Assembly: GCF_950023065.1 (NCBI RefSeq)
Contig: NC_088678.1
Span: forward strand, 76,789,590 to 76,853,589
Direction of reading: 5' to 3'
DNA length: 64,000 nt
Source of the DNA: Planococcus citri
Taxonomy: Eukaryota > Arthropoda > Insecta > Hemiptera > Pseudococcidae
Positions 21,262 to 33,652 of this stretch are shown in pieces; the stretch's first letter is position 1, and each line of letters starts with the position of its first letter. A program made the translations under genes and the position numbers. Below the pieces are notes generated by a model that did no database searches, was not told where the DNA came from, and was given only the letters and a program-made list of their open reading frames with translations.

Positions 21262-21685
21262 CTATTACTCAATACATGCATATAAATATACACAATTATA
21301 CCATCAATGTTTAGACGTGAAGAAGCGTTTTTATGAGTCGACACGACAACCGAAGTATGCGTAGTGCGTACTCGCAGATAAAGTGTGTAGCCAAAATGAT
21401 TAAAGGAAAACAAGCTTAGGGCTGGAGGGAGGGGGAGGTGGTGGATCTCCTGTTTCTGCTACAATTTTTTCCCCGTAATAATCGGACTTTGTCACCTTCC
21501 GCGTCATCCCAAACAATAGGATTCGAGCAGTGCGGCCACGTAATGAATGTTTATTATTTTCCTAGGACAATAATGTGAACATTATTTTCGTTTCATTTAG
21601 TCGCTCATAAAAACGCACTTTTCGCGTCTAGTATTGGTGGTATAATTGTGCGTTTATATGCCTGTATTGAATAAAAAATACTTGG
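21262..21685. repeat. Second inverted-repeat element
   Basis: CATATAAATATACACAATTA near 21278 pairs with the complement near 21655 (TAATTGTGCGTTTATATG). GCGTTTTTATGAG near 21327 likewise pairs with CTCATAAAAACGC near 21605. The centre contains GGGAGGGGGAGGTGG. It adjoins the previous element and shares the pattern of a TGCATCT- or CGTCTA-type box next to an AAAACGC- or GCAC-type box. Non-autonomous. Confidence 0.6.
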
Positions 21686-22225
21686 GGGCATTAAAGTTCT
21701 CCAAAGAGGCCAAAAATGGAAAATTTCAGTTGCAAATTGCTCCGTTTGTGTACGTGGTGTGGAATTTTGAACTTTTTTTCATATTGTAGTACTTTAAGAG
21801 GGTGCTCTAATGAAATAATAATAATAATACGTGGTACCACTGTTGCAGAAAACCACACGACTTATAACCACACGACTTTTAACTACAAAAACTCGACAAC
21901 TTACCGATGTAGACGTTGGTTCTGTCATCGAGGAACTGATACATTTTCGGTAAGTACGCACAAAACATCGACGACCAACGAAAATAAAAGTTCATCATCG
22001 CGATCTCGAACGGTGACGTCATAATAGCATGAGCGCGCTACAACATGGAGAACAAAAAAGAGAAAATTTGAGAACTTATAGGGTAAGCGCAGGTAATACG
22101 AGGTACATAGGTTCAAACTCTTCCGGAACGAAAAAAAATTAAAATTTTGGCGACAATCGAAAATTCAAACATTTATCTATTCGTGATAAAAATTGTGGCC
22201 CGGGAAAATCATTTTTACTATCTTT
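21686..22225. other. Intron 3 of copy 2, parallel to 5875-6430
   Basis: Contains the same palindrome-arm remnant (TTCAGTTGCAAATTGCTCCG) followed by duplicated intron with CGATCTCGAACGGTGACGTC. No coding evidence. Confidence 0.5.
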
Positions 22226-24035
22226 AATTACAGTTTGAAAAAAAAGTTCAAAATCTAACATTCCGAAAAGTTGCAGGTAATATGAGGTAATGTACCAGGA
22301 AAAATTACAATAAACTGATTTGCAGGAATTGTACTCAAATTTTTCTCAAAAAAAGTAGATAACTTTAGGTACCCAAAAAATGTTAATGTAAAAAAAAGTG
22401 GCAACCAAAAAACTTCAATGCATTCAAAATCAAAAAATTACATTTGATTTTAGATTACAAAACAAAAAAAAAAAAAAACCGTAATGAAAATTTTGATAGC
22501 AGTTTTTTCAAAAAACACAGAAAAAAAACATCACAATTCAAATACCAACCATTTTTGAAAAAAAACAACCTAGCAAAAGCTCAAAACAGATAATTATTAA
22601 CATTTCAAAAGTAAACTACTCGTAGATTAAAATACAAAAAGAACGCATGAAAATAATATTATGGATTCCGGAAACATAATCGAAAAATGTGTTAAACTAC
22701 TAAAAAAATTGCAAAATTGAAAGAAGAGGGGGAAGTTTACCGAAACAGGGAGGAACGAAATTCAATCTTTCAATCAAAATAATTTCAAAAAATCGAACAC
22801 AAGAATACCAAAAAAATTGAGTGTTTGAGAAATAATAAAAAATAATTTGTAAAAAAAATTGCATAAATGAGAAGACTCGTTTTAGAACGGGAAACTTATT
22901 ATAAAATTAACAGGAAAAGGCGGCGGGGGAGGGGGGAGATTGCAATCCAAATTTGGAAAAAAAGTGATTAGTGAAAATAATTTTAAGAATTCGAATACGA
23001 AAAAATATACCTTGCTTCAAAAAGAAAAAAAAAACCTTCATCAAAACTGTCAAAAATTGACACAAAAGGCGACAAAATTATTGAAATTGAGAGAAAATAA
23101 CCAAACGAGGAAGCAGAGCAAAAATTAAGATCTGGAGAAAAAAATAGTCCAAAAATAATGTTGAAAAATCTCTTCGTGATCATCTTTTAATAAATCAAAA
23201 TCGCGAAATTCAAAATGAACTAGAAAACAGAGTTTTGTCAAAATTTAAAAAGTTGAAAAAAATCACGAGGATTCCAGAATAAAAATTCGATTAGAAGTAC
23301 GTAGAAAACCGCCACCGAAAAAATTAAGATAAAAAGCACTAAAGAAAAATCATCACAAGAATTTAAAAAAAAAACTCACGAAGGAAAATCGTCGAAAAAT
23401 TAGAAAATAGAATCTATGAGAATTCAAAAGAATAAAACTTGAAGAAATCCTCAAAAAAATTCCAAATAAAATCATCAAGTCTCAAAGTCCAAAAAAAAAC
23501 TTTAAAAATCTGTAAACAGGGAAATTCTGCAAAAATTTAGGCAGAAACAATTTTCAAGATTTAGGACTAAATTAGGAGAAAATGTTATTAAAAATCTTGA
23601 AAATTCTACAAAAAAAGGTTTCGCCGAAATTCAGAAGAAAAATTTAGGCAGAAAAACGAATCAATGAAATTCAAAACAAAATGATGGAAATGATGAAAAA
23701 CCACACAAGCTCGAGGGAAGATTTTCATGAAAAAATCACGAGAATTCAAGGTGATAAAATTCGGAAAAAATTCAGGGGGAAAAATCATCAAAATTCAGAG
23801 CAAAATCATGGAAAAATTATTTTGGAAAAAAATCACCATACCAAAATTCAAGATATACTTAAAAATCAATCAAGACGGGAGAAAATCCACTAAAAACCCT
23901 CATAACGCTGAAAAAGCAGCGATTCCATTTAAATAAAAGCGATGTTTTTTTTCGAAGAATGTTAGATAAAATAATTTTGAAAAAAAAAAAGGAAAAAAGT
24001 AAGCAGCGGTTTTTTTTTTTTTTTTTTTTTTTTTG
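22226..24035. repeat. A-rich strand-asymmetric low-complexity region
   Basis: About 1.8 kb in which A greatly exceeds T, with drifting motifs such as AAATTCAGAAG, AAAATCATC and GAGAAAAT, ending in a T homopolymer of about 24 bases near 24010-24034. It occupies the intron position that 12720-13830 (T-rich on the same strand) occupies in copy 1. Reading frames here have lysine/asparagine-rich low-complexity products and are not genes. Confidence 0.5.
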
Positions 24036-25679
24036 ACTAACATATCTACTTATTGGTACTTCATTAATATGCTTATTTACTGCAGATAGGTAATATCCAG
24101 ATACAAAAAGTAGAGTTTGCTCATGTAAGACCATCAATGCTGCCCGAGTTCGACATTAAACTATCTGGTGCTGTGTCATTGCATCCTCATAATGAAGAAT
24201 TCTTAGAACACTGCAAAAAACTTGGATTAGAGAAGAAATTTTCATTCTACACCAAGTAAGTTCATTTTTTGGCTTATATGTGTATCTATTCTACTTGCTA
24301 ATATAATTTGCTCCTAAAATAGCATACTTCAATTACTTCATATACCCATGTACCTATACTACCTAGCTATCTTTCGCTTTGCTCTCTGTGATTAGAAAAA
24401 ACGTGAAATTTTCTATGTTGAAATATTACAGTTATCCTTGGGACTATAGTACCTCTGAATTGATGTTATGCGGCGAAGACAAGACAAAGTTTCGAGGTAA
24501 CTTGCAATACGTCCCTATGACTAATGCAAACATAACGTGGGGATGGTCGATTACAACGCAAAGGTAGTCTTTTATGATCATCAAACTGAAACTTTCGATG
24601 ACGCGTAGATATAGTAATAGTATCCTCCAAACATTTATTTACATTTGTTTACTTTTAAACAGTATTTTTTTACATCATAACGATAAAAGTGTTCGAACAA
24701 TGGAATTCCTAGATAGAGTTTTCATGGTCGAACCCGACTTTCCATACATTAGAGTGCCAAGCAAGGACATAGAGAAAATCCACGAAGTATTACACATCAC
24801 AACATCGAAAAATGGGAATTTAGAGGAGGTTAGAACAATTACTTGATTTTAAGTATTCAGCCATATTATTCGCTTTGATTTCTCTTCCTCAACATTCAAG
24901 CAGCATAGTGATTATAATTTTCTTGAACATAAGTACCTATTGAAATCGTTTACCTACTTGAAAACAGGTTGACTGCAAAACCGTTCATACGTTACCGAGT
25001 ATCACGTTTAGAATTGCTGGCACGGATTTCACTCTTGATGGGAATGATTACATCCAACAGGTATATAACAGTACGGTCTCGTCGGTCTCCAATATTATTC
25101 GTGCTTGTTAACCATAAGACTTTTCAGAGAATAGACCAATGGGGCAATCAGTGCCACTGACAAGAGTGCGAGACGGAGCAGTTTGCACGTGGTGCGTGTT
25201 TTTAAAAAAAGTTTGAAACTTCATTTTTTGATGAGAAAATTCAATCTTCAGCTTCCAACAGAAAAGGGAAACGAAAACCTGTTTTTGCTATTGAAGAAAG
25301 AATGCATTAAAAAAAAAGAAATGCAACCTCCATTTTTGAACAAAAACTGAAAACCTCATTTTTCAAAGGAACTACTACGTAGTAAGCTTTGCTTGCAAAA
25401 AGAAGTCTACGTGAAATTTCTCTCAAAAAATGGTGCTCGTCATGAAACAGAAGGGCCTTCCCCTATAAGATGGGTACCAAACGGCCTCTGATCCATAATG
25501 GGTCTAAAGTGGCCCAAAAAGTCACCCTTGATGTAAAAACTCTCCATACAAATTTTTGAGCTGCCAACCCCTCCCCTTTTGGAGAAACTGCCACATAAAC
25601 ACCAAAAATTCAAAGATTCGTTTCTTGGAGGGGGAGGGGGGTTGATGAAGAATGTTGAAATTTTCTCAACATCACTTAA

Positions 25680-26115
25680 ATTTCAAAATATTTATGTAAC
25701 ACCACAGGGGTTGTAAAAACATTTCCCAACTGTTTAATTTTACTAAAAATCAAAATTTATTTTTCAAAATTGAACAATGGAAAAGATTATACAGCCCCTG
25801 CGGTGTTACATAAATTTTGAAATTTCATTTCAAAGAGAGCAAATAAAAAATCACAATGGGTGGTAAAAACCTTTCCCATTGTGTTCATCTGTCGGTTTTT
25901 ATTGAATTGAGGGAACACAATGGGTGGTGAAAATTTAATTTTGAAGAGCATTTTTGAGCTCCACATGGAGCTGAACTTCAAATTTTCAAAATAGAACAAT
26001 TAAAAAGGTTTTTACCACCCATTGAGATTTCTTATCTGCCTCTTTTTAGAAATGAAATTTATGAATTTGAGTATGTAACACCGCAGGGGTTGTAAAATCT
26101 TTTCCATTGTTCAAT
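25680..26115. repeat. CCTGCGGTGTTACATAAA-type repeats
   Basis: Several variants of CCCCTGCGGTGTTACATAAA or its complement (about 25698, 25797, 26073) alternate with blocks containing CACAATGGGTGGTAAAAAC. Related to 12092-12440. Intronic, non-coding. Confidence 0.55.
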
Positions 26116-26764
26116 TTTGAAAAATAAATTTCCTTGCCTTAAGAGGAAGCAATTTTTTTCTGAAGCCTGGTACTCCTAAAGTATCCAACCAAAATGGACA
26201 AAAATTTGATGGTAGGTCCCTCAGACTATCTACTACTTACTATCAGAAACATGAAAACTTTTGGTTTCAAACTCTTGTCTCAATCAAATGAATTGTAGGT
26301 AAGTTAGGTCAAATGTGCCGACACAACAGCGCAAATTCATTCCCAAGATGGCACAAATCCAATTTCGAAGTAAAACTGTAACTATAAGTATCTTTTGAAT
26401 TAGATTGAAATTCCCAGGAGAAAAAGTTTTATAAACTTGTATAGAGTTCTATAAAAATTGCATAAAATTTCATAGAATTTCATCAAAATTGAAATAGCTT
26501 TTTATAAAGGTGTATCAAATATGATTACAATTGTATGCAGTTTTTAAAATTGTATACTTGAACATTTTTTCAGTAGAATGGATATTTTGCATTAACTGTA
26601 TAAATGTTTATAAAATTGTTTAAAACTGTATGCATTTGTATAGAATTTGATTCAGCTGTATAAAATTTGATAAAATTGATCAAATATGAAATATGGTGTT
26701 AGTTTTTAAATTTTCTTTTTTTTTTTATCAAAATTCATGTAGTTTTATCAAATAGACAATATTG

Positions 26765-27953
26765 TATATGTTACCGTTAAAGTATTTACTCCAGGTAATG
26801 TATGAAATAACTAGTTATTTCATACATTAACGAAAAAGTGTGAAATCGGATTTTATTCTACACTTTACCTAGTTATTTCATACATACACGAGGTGTGCTT
26901 AGTTAAAGTGTGAATTCAATGAATGAACTGTGATAAAGTAAGAAATGAAGGTTAATTCAAAAGCTGGAACATATATGAGGGGTCATTCCACGTCAATTCA
27001 ACCAAGGAGTTGTAAGGGGGGGGGGAATCGGCGATTTTTTTGAAATTTTTCCTGTGGAAAGACCTTCCGAAGGGATAACCAATGGGGCAATGGCAGAAAT
27101 CGCAGCCCTCTAGCCCTTTTTTAAAGGCTGCTAGGGGTTTTCAAAGTTTTCAGTGAACTTGAAATATTATCCATTTCAGCAGTGGATTACTCGATAACCG
27201 TGATAAGTTACCTACCTACCAAAATGGAACTTTTTCCAATAGTTAGAGGTTTTGAACTTTTGAAAGGCTTTTTGGTGATATCATAAAAAATCAGTGTTGC
27301 CACTTTTTTTTAATGAAAAATTAGCTTGAAAAGTTTCAAAACGTAATTTTCATGTCATTCCGGCTCTCAGAAATTCTGAAAAAAAAAAATATTATGGACA
27401 ACTTTTTATGTTGAACAGCATATTAAAAAAATGGGATGGCATTATGTCGTAAAGTCGATTTAAAAAAATTGAAAGTTCGAGAAAAAAATGTGATTTTTGA
27501 TTTAAAACATGAAAAAAAGTTTTGACTGGTGAAGATGACCCATTAACCCATTTGACCCCTACTTTTACATATCCGTTGAAAAAGTTGAAAAAATAAACGT
27601 TGCCAATGAGTAAAAAATGGAATGAAGTGCAACTCAAAGTGTCATGCGAGCAAAAAGTGCTGTGATAAATAATTTTTTTTCAATTTTTGGAAGCTTTTTT
27701 TGTCACTAATGTTTTTTATCATGCTCAAAACTATATTTTTGTAATAAAATGATTTTTAACCGCTCATTTCATGATTTAACTGATCACACCTAGCTATTTC
27801 ATGGAATACCTAACTAGATTTTTCATACATTACCTAGGTGAACTGTGAACAATTTACTTTAATTAAATACTTTTTCGTTAATGTATGAAATAACTAGGAA
27901 ATAACTAGTTATTTCATACATTACCTGGAGTAAATACTTTACGGTAACATATA
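26765..27953. mobile_element. Inner element with ATGTTACCG termini
   Basis: Ends TATATGTTACCG and its complement, followed inward by AAGTATTTACTCCAGGTAAT and ATGAAATAACTAGTTATTTC, which is itself palindromic. The interior at 26980-27300 begins GGGGTCATTCCACGTCAATT and matches 50605-50900. No coding capacity. Confidence 0.7.
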
Positions 27954-28084
27954 CATTTTTATATAAGTTTATCAAAAATGATACAATTGTATCAAATGAA
28001 ATGGTATAGTTAGTACTCTTAGATAAAGTACTGCGTCATTCTCTATAATTATATTGATTTTATTGGTCTCTTCTACGAGGCCAG

Positions 28085-28802
28085 GAGGGATAGTCGGAAA
28101 GTAAGTTTCACATGGCTGGAAAAGTATGAACGCGTGGATATTTTTTGACCAAAATTGGAGGAAATATAGTTCAAACATTCAACCAGATCTGACAAAATTT
28201 ATTCTGCATTTGGGTGCATTGTTCATATTTTACAGCGTGGTTAGTAGAGTGCTGATAAAAAACATCCGTCCAAATGTAGTATTTAGCAAAAAAAAATTTT
28301 TCAGTTGTAATAATTATGAGTAAAATTCATCAAGAATTACTCAAAAGATATCATATCATACTAATGTTTTTACAAGTTGGCACATTATTTGGCGCTGTAA
28401 ATTGTTCATGTGATGGTTGCAAAATTTCTGGTGCTGAGTGACTTTTGACAATGCCGACATTCAGCAGATTATCACTGAACAATCTACTTCATTTGGATTT
28501 TGATTGAACCAAAATAATGTTACTATGGTATGTCTTGAGTGGTTCTCAATCAATTTTCCAATGAATTTTTCTTTTGTTAGCTTGGAAAATTAATTTTTTC
28601 TGAAATATAATTTTTGGACGGATGTTTTTTATCAGCACTCTACTAATCACACTGTAAAATAAGAACAATGCGCCCAAATGCAGAATAAATTTTGTCAGAT
28701 TTGGTTGAATGTTTGAACTATATTTCCTCCAATTTTGGTCAAAAAATGTGCACGCGTTCATACTTTTTCAGCCATGTGAAACTTACTTTCCGACTATCCC
28801 TC
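28085..28802. mobile_element. Foldback element, arms of about 190 bp
   Basis: GAGGGATAGTCGGAAAGTAA at 28085 is mirrored at 28802. The arms continue with CATGGCTG, ACCAAAATTGGAGGAAATAT and AAAAACATCCGTCC before a unique centre of about 330 bases. The matching mirrored reading frames are by-products. Nested inside the CCCAGG element. Confidence 0.75.
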
Positions 28803-29331
28803 ATAATTATTCCACTCAAAGTGTCATGTGTAGTGAAGTGATGACCTGGGGGGTACGAGCGTGGGACTTGATTTTTGATAAAAAGTGGATGCTTTGGAAG
28901 CCCACAATCCACAAAATGTATTATTCATCAAATGATCTTGCATTAATTCATGAATAATTTTGAATCAATGTTAAAATTTGTCTTCATAACAACTACATAT
29001 AAAATTTTATAAAAAATACCCAATTATTTTTTATGCAAAATTTGTCTCTATCAAATTGTATACAACTGCATACAACTTCATAAAATTTTATACAGTTGTA
29101 TACAGTTTGATAGAGACAAATTTTGTATAGAAAATAAGTGGGTATTTTTTATAAAACTCTATAAAACTTTTTTTCCTGGGTTATCATGTTGAATGCATTA
29201 GGATCCCTAATTTACCCCATTTTATTTGTCTAAAGGCTGTTAAGAGTTTTTTTAGTGAATTTGGCTGACAATCCCACTTTTTTCAATCTTTTTGCAATAC
29301 CTAATACATTTTTATGAAATACAGTGGCGTC

Positions 29332-30138
29332 GCAATAAGTGAAACCTCGATATGTGAAAAAAACTCAATAAGTGAAATAAAAACCTCCTTCCCTTCACCA
29401 TGAACCAATTTTACATGTAAATCAACCTCAATAAGTGAAAAAAGGCCACCTTGTTAACTGAAACTATGATTTATCCCAAAATTATCGCGTTTACCTCTAC
29501 AAGTGAAATGCTGTCTGCGTTTTACCTGTATAAGTGAAAATACCTCTTTAACTGAAAGGTACTGACTCATTCAGATTCCATAAGTGAAAGAGAACTTGTT
29601 AAGTATGTGTGGAATTTTTCTGTTTAATTCAATTTTGTCATTCTCAACATTTTCAAAAGCAGCATCTTGAATGGTCCGAATAAAGCCAGGGCAAACGTTT
29701 TAGAAAATTTGTGATTTAAAAAGTAGAACAACATTAATTTTAATGAAAGAATTCATTTTTCTCATGCTTTGAGTATTATGAGTATTTCTTGAATTTTTGG
29801 AGCAGCAGAAGGAAGGATCTACTTAATGAACACTTCACTGCTTTGATCAAAATTAAAACTGTGGAACATAGCTCAGCACAAGTGCAATCAAAAATTGATC
29901 AGTTTTTCAAATTATAAATTCATAATACGTTTGAGGTGTTCATGTATCAATTTGTAAAAAAAAACAACATAAAAAAAATCAATAAAAATTCATTTTTTTT
30001 TGTTTTTTTTATCCGAACTTTGATAAGTGAAAATTAACCAAAAAAAACCTCTTTAACTAAAACCTTTATATGTGAAAGACTCGATAAGTGAAACAAAAAT
30101 TTTCTTCCCCTGAATTTTCACTTATCGCAACGCCACTG
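29332..30138. mobile_element. Mariner/pogo-type non-autonomous element with ATAAGTGAAA repeats
   Basis: CAGTGGCGTCGCAATAAGTG at the left and CACTTATCGCAACGCCACTG at the right form terminal inverted repeats flanked by TA on both sides (29330-29331, 30139-30140), as expected for the Tc1/mariner-pogo superfamily. About a dozen spaced copies of ATAAGTGAAA or TATGTGAAA occur inside, mostly near the ends. These could be transposase-binding sites. No transposase frame. Located in the last intron of protease-like copy 2. Confidence 0.8.
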
Positions 30139-30689
30139 TATTTTGAACAGAAACATGTAACATTAGGCACACTACATGATTCACCTAAATCTGCCCATTT
30201 TTGTTGATGAAAAGCTCCTGCTTTTGCTGCTGCGCCATCATAGGACTGGTTATTCAAATTCAAATTTTAGTCAATTTTGAATGAACATAAACACTAATGA
30301 AAAAACTGATTAGCGCATTAAAAAGTAGATGAAATTTCACTCATTATAAGATACTTTCAGTCACTTAAGTAATGAAACCAATTTGGAAGAGCTTCCGGCA
30401 AAAAATTGCAACAATCGAACTTTTTAAGCAAAAAAACAAAAATATGTACATTCTCAAGAAAGCAAGGTAATTGTTCGAGCGGGTACAACTACATTTAAAA
30501 GTCAAAGATGTGAAGCACAAAGACAGGGTGCAGTTGGTTTTCACATCAGCGTTGCTAGATGCCAGAAATTTGAATTGCACCATCTTAGGAACTGCACTAT
30601 CATAGGGCAGGGTCTCCTACAACAAAAGCAGGTGGCTATACCCTTGAAGAATCAAATCCCACCAGTCATTTGTGATTTGGCTGTGCTCC

Positions 30690-30860
30690 AGAGAGGTTCA
30701 TTCAGTGTTTGGTTATGCTTTTGAGCTTTTAGTATTGTGCTGTGCATTTGATGTTGCATAGTGCTTTTGAGCTTTCTTTTTTGCATAGTGCTTTTGAGCT
30801 TTCAATATCACATAATGTTTTTTTTTCACGTTGTGCCTCTTCGTGCTTTTTTTTTGCATA
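30690..30860. repeat. TGCATAGTGCTTTTGAGCTT minisatellite
   Basis: Three to four imperfect tandem copies of TGCATAGTGCTTTTGAGCTT with T-rich linkers. Non-coding. Confidence 0.6.
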
Positions 30861-31039
30861 GTCTTTTTTCACAGATATTTTTTTTCGAGTAAGGTAACCT
30901 GGCCAGTAGTTGACCCTAGTAGTGGAAGTCTTATAAAAAAGTAGCTATCATTTTGAAACAAAAAATCTTTTGGTGATAAGGAAAGCACCATATATGACTA
31001 TATGGTCACTTTTTCATTATACATATTATTCGTAGCCAA

Positions 31040-31405
31040 GCTTGAATGACTTATTTATTGAACAAACCATTGGACTTTGAAAAAACACCACTTTGGGTGG
31101 ATGTGTTGGACACGATAAGTGGATGTGTTGGACACGATAAGTGGATGTTTTGGACATGCTGAGAAATGGCGTTTTTTTGAATGCTTATTTTTGGAAATCC
31201 AAATTTCAATCCATTAGGAATCAATTGTCAGTATCTGTCCACAATTTCAGTTGACTCGGATTGTTTTTAATATTAGTGAGGCAATACCGAAGAGTCAACT
31301 TTTTTATGCCATATTTTTCAGCCAGTGCTGGCCTGCTCAAATCGACATATTTTCAGGAGGCAACTTCAAACGTTGTTGATCAGCATTTTATCATTCCAGA
31401 CTCAT
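31040..31405. other. Duplicated intron with extra insertion
   Basis: Parallels 16890-17010 (AACAAACCATTGGACTTTGA). Here GTGTTGGACACGATAAGTGG is repeated in tandem, and about 235 bases (roughly 31168-31405), absent from copy 1, interrupt the alignment before AAAGTCTTTTCTGGATTTG. Confidence 0.5.
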
Positions 31406-32239
31406 TAAAAGTCTTTTCTGGATTTGTCGGATAAAACTGAGGCATTCTTACACCCAAACATAACAAATTAACACGAATTTATCGCAGTGTCCAAAACATC
31501 CCCACAATGCCATTTTCTACTTCAACTGGCTGTGGGAAAAAAGTATCAGCTTTTCACGAAAAGGTGATTCTGTCGATAGCCCGGATCGCATTAGGTCAAT
31601 TGAGATGCACAATAAAACTTTGATGCAGCTAATTATTTCCACAGTTGATGCAAAATGATCAACAAGTCTGCATAGTTCGGTTGATACCGCAAGTCGGTCC
31701 GTTTCACTCAGATTATTGGACCATAGGAAACGTTTTCACCAGAAAGTTTTACACTGTAATCGATGTGGAGAAGAGGAGAGTTGGATTCGCCGAAAGCATT
31801 CATGGGAATAGACCTGAGGTCTTCCTTTATAAGCATGACTCAGAATAAAGATTTTGATTTGATTTGAAATATGTACCTACATACTTGTGAATTTCTATTT
31901 TATAAGAATAAAATAATAAAATGGAATGGTCCTGACCAATAATTCACCATTAATATAACACTAATACGAGTAGATGAAACACTCTTGTCAAGTAAAATCA
32001 AAAATCATTCGAAAAATGGCGTGTTTCAAATCACATTTTTCGTAATTCGCTTGATTACTGTATTTTTAGTGATTTATTAAGCAAAAAGTAGGTACGATAT
32101 TATTTGTTTGCATTTTACGAAAATCTATGCAATAAGGTAGTACATATCTGAATACCTAAACCTATATCTACCTATTACCTATTGTATATTTTGTTTCAAA
32201 TTAATAAATAAAATCATTTTAATAATACCTTTAGATTTG

Positions 32240-32470
32240 ATGCTCAGAGATGGCAATACTGAAAGGGAAAACTTTAATTGAACGACAGAAAAAGTGAATT
32301 GCACGACAGAAAAATCCCACGACGAAATCGTGTTTTTGAACGACAGGGATTTAACGACAGTTTTGGTCATTAAAACGACAGCATTGAACGACAGACCTTG
32401 AACGACTAGCATAGAAAATTCACGCCATGAAAAAGGGAATGCACGACGAACATGGGAAACCCCGACGAAA
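32240..32470. repeat. Cluster of ACGACAG motifs
   Basis: ACGACAG or ACGACGA occurs about ten times at irregular spacing on the plus strand, in AT-rich text right after the 3' flank of protease-like copy 2. It resembles the subterminal motif arrays of non-autonomous DNA elements, but I cannot define ends. Confidence 0.4.
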
Positions 32471-32689
32471 TTATTTAAATTGCCCGATGACCCAAATTTT
32501 TGTCCTCTTGTTTGAATTAGTGAACATGAATGGAGCAGTATTTGTGAATAATGAATGGTACGCTTGTTTCAATAAGTGATATCTTATCATTTTCGTTTCA
32601 TTCGTGTCTTTGTTGAATAGTTATATCCGAAGTTTTGGCGATGTAGGTACCTGCTCAGTACACATACATTGAACTACGTATAAACATTA

Positions 32690-33160
32690 CTTAAATTGGA
32701 TTTCATATTCGTGTTCGGGGTGTTCGAGTCATATGGAAACGACACCAACATTATGAAAATATCTGAACTTTCAATATAGTGAAAATTGAGTTGGGGGCAG
32801 AGGCACTGGAAGGGTGTGGATGCGGGTAGCATAAAATTGCACTTTATATTCGTTTTCGGGGTGTTCGTTTCATATGGAAACGACACCAACATTATGAAAA
32901 TAGCTCAATTCTTAATATAGTAAAAATTGAGGTGGGGGCAGGGGCACTGGAGGGGTGTGGATGAGGGTAACATGAAATTGGACGTCATATTCGTGTTCGG
33001 GGGGTTCGATTCATATGGAAACGATACCTCGTTTACCAAAAACAATAATTTACACCAGAATCCATTTTCAACCCCCCTCTGTTGGTTTTTTCAATTTTTG
33101 ACCACGGCCCACCAAAAATTTTTTTTTGAAAAAAATATATGTTTTTAGGGGTTAAAACTT
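32690..33160. repeat. Three tandem ~141-bp units of the ATATTCGTGTTC family
   Basis: Unit cores at 32706, 32847 and 32988 are spaced exactly 141 and 141 bases. Each unit has a TATTCG..TTCGGGG core, TCATATGGAAACGACACC, then GGTGGGGGCAGAGGCACTGG. After the third unit, 33010-33150 matches one arm of the 39921-42254 element (TTACACCAGAATCCATTTTC and a T/A-rich stretch). It is a truncated relative of that element. Confidence 0.75.
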
Positions 33161-33485
33161 ACATTCTGTTTGCAAAAGTAGAGGCGACATCGAGCCCGAC
33201 GAACTCACCCTCTTCAACTCATATTGACGTTATACCTGGAGGTATGTATAATTGACGTTAATCATTCAATAACTCAGGTTTTACCAAACAAAAAAACAAA
33301 AAAACAAAATCTTTAGTTGAGAGATTGTAGGTTTAACATAACAATCAACATCGTGAGGACTTGGTAACCTCCTTCAAAACCGAATTTCACCGTTTCAAGC
33401 CATTTTCCTCATCATTAGTATGGTACCTGATTGGCTTCTTTCTGTCCTGTCCATTGTTCCATGCTGGTCCCACGCGATATGCTCG

Positions 33486-33652
33486 AAAAACTGCAGCAGT
33501 GTTACATTTTGGTGCTTAAAGGATGGTCGTGTGCTTCGAGTATTCGTTTTCCACTCGTGTGATATAAACGAACCGTAATTTGATTTTGATAGGGCGTGAA
33601 AGTTATCATAATTATTAATCAATATTAGCGCCTAATTTAACGGTGATCAAGT
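33486..33652 (+). promoter_or_regulatory. Conserved upstream region of LDLR-like copy 1
   Basis: Similar to 49425-49575 before copy 2 (TTTTGGTGCTTAAA, CTTCGAGTATTCGTTTTCCA, ATAAACGAACC, AATTTGATTTTGATAGGG) and ends at the signal-peptide ATG. GATATAAACG near 33560 could be a TATA-like element, but no start site can be proved. Confidence 0.35.

Larger units (their letters stand above)
26413..29180. mobile_element. TIR element CCCAGG..CCTGGG with other elements nested inside
   Basis: The left end CCCAGGAGAAAAAGTTTTAT mirrors the right end ATAAAACTTTTTTTCCTGGG. Subterminal DNA on both sides is built from TATAAAATTGTATA-like words, and 28998-29152 forms a hairpin of about 150 bases. Two further inverted-repeat elements lie inside (26765-27953 and 28085-28802), so this element was invaded after it inserted. 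No transposase visible; the target duplication is unclear. Confidence 0.7.
24086..31848 (+). pseudogene. A1 aspartic-protease-like copy 2, C-terminal exons
   Basis: Exons 24086-24255, 24432-24563, 24663-24828, 24968-25060 and 31645-31848 match those of copy 1 in order, phase and splice sites. Blocks: IGNIQIQKVEF, GLEKKFSFYTK, SELMLCGEDKTKFRGNLQYV, the second active-site strand, VDCKTVHTLPSITFRI, GNDYIQQ, and the final YWTIGNVFTRKFYTVID with RVGFAES. The second catalytic triad is again E-P-D (FMVEPDFPYI). All five exons keep open frames and differ from copy 1 mostly by substitutions and two-codon or smaller indels, suggesting earlier constraint. I label the copy a pseudogene because of the palindrome in its exon 1. 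The last intron (6.6 kb) is swollen by nested elements. Confidence 0.65.
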
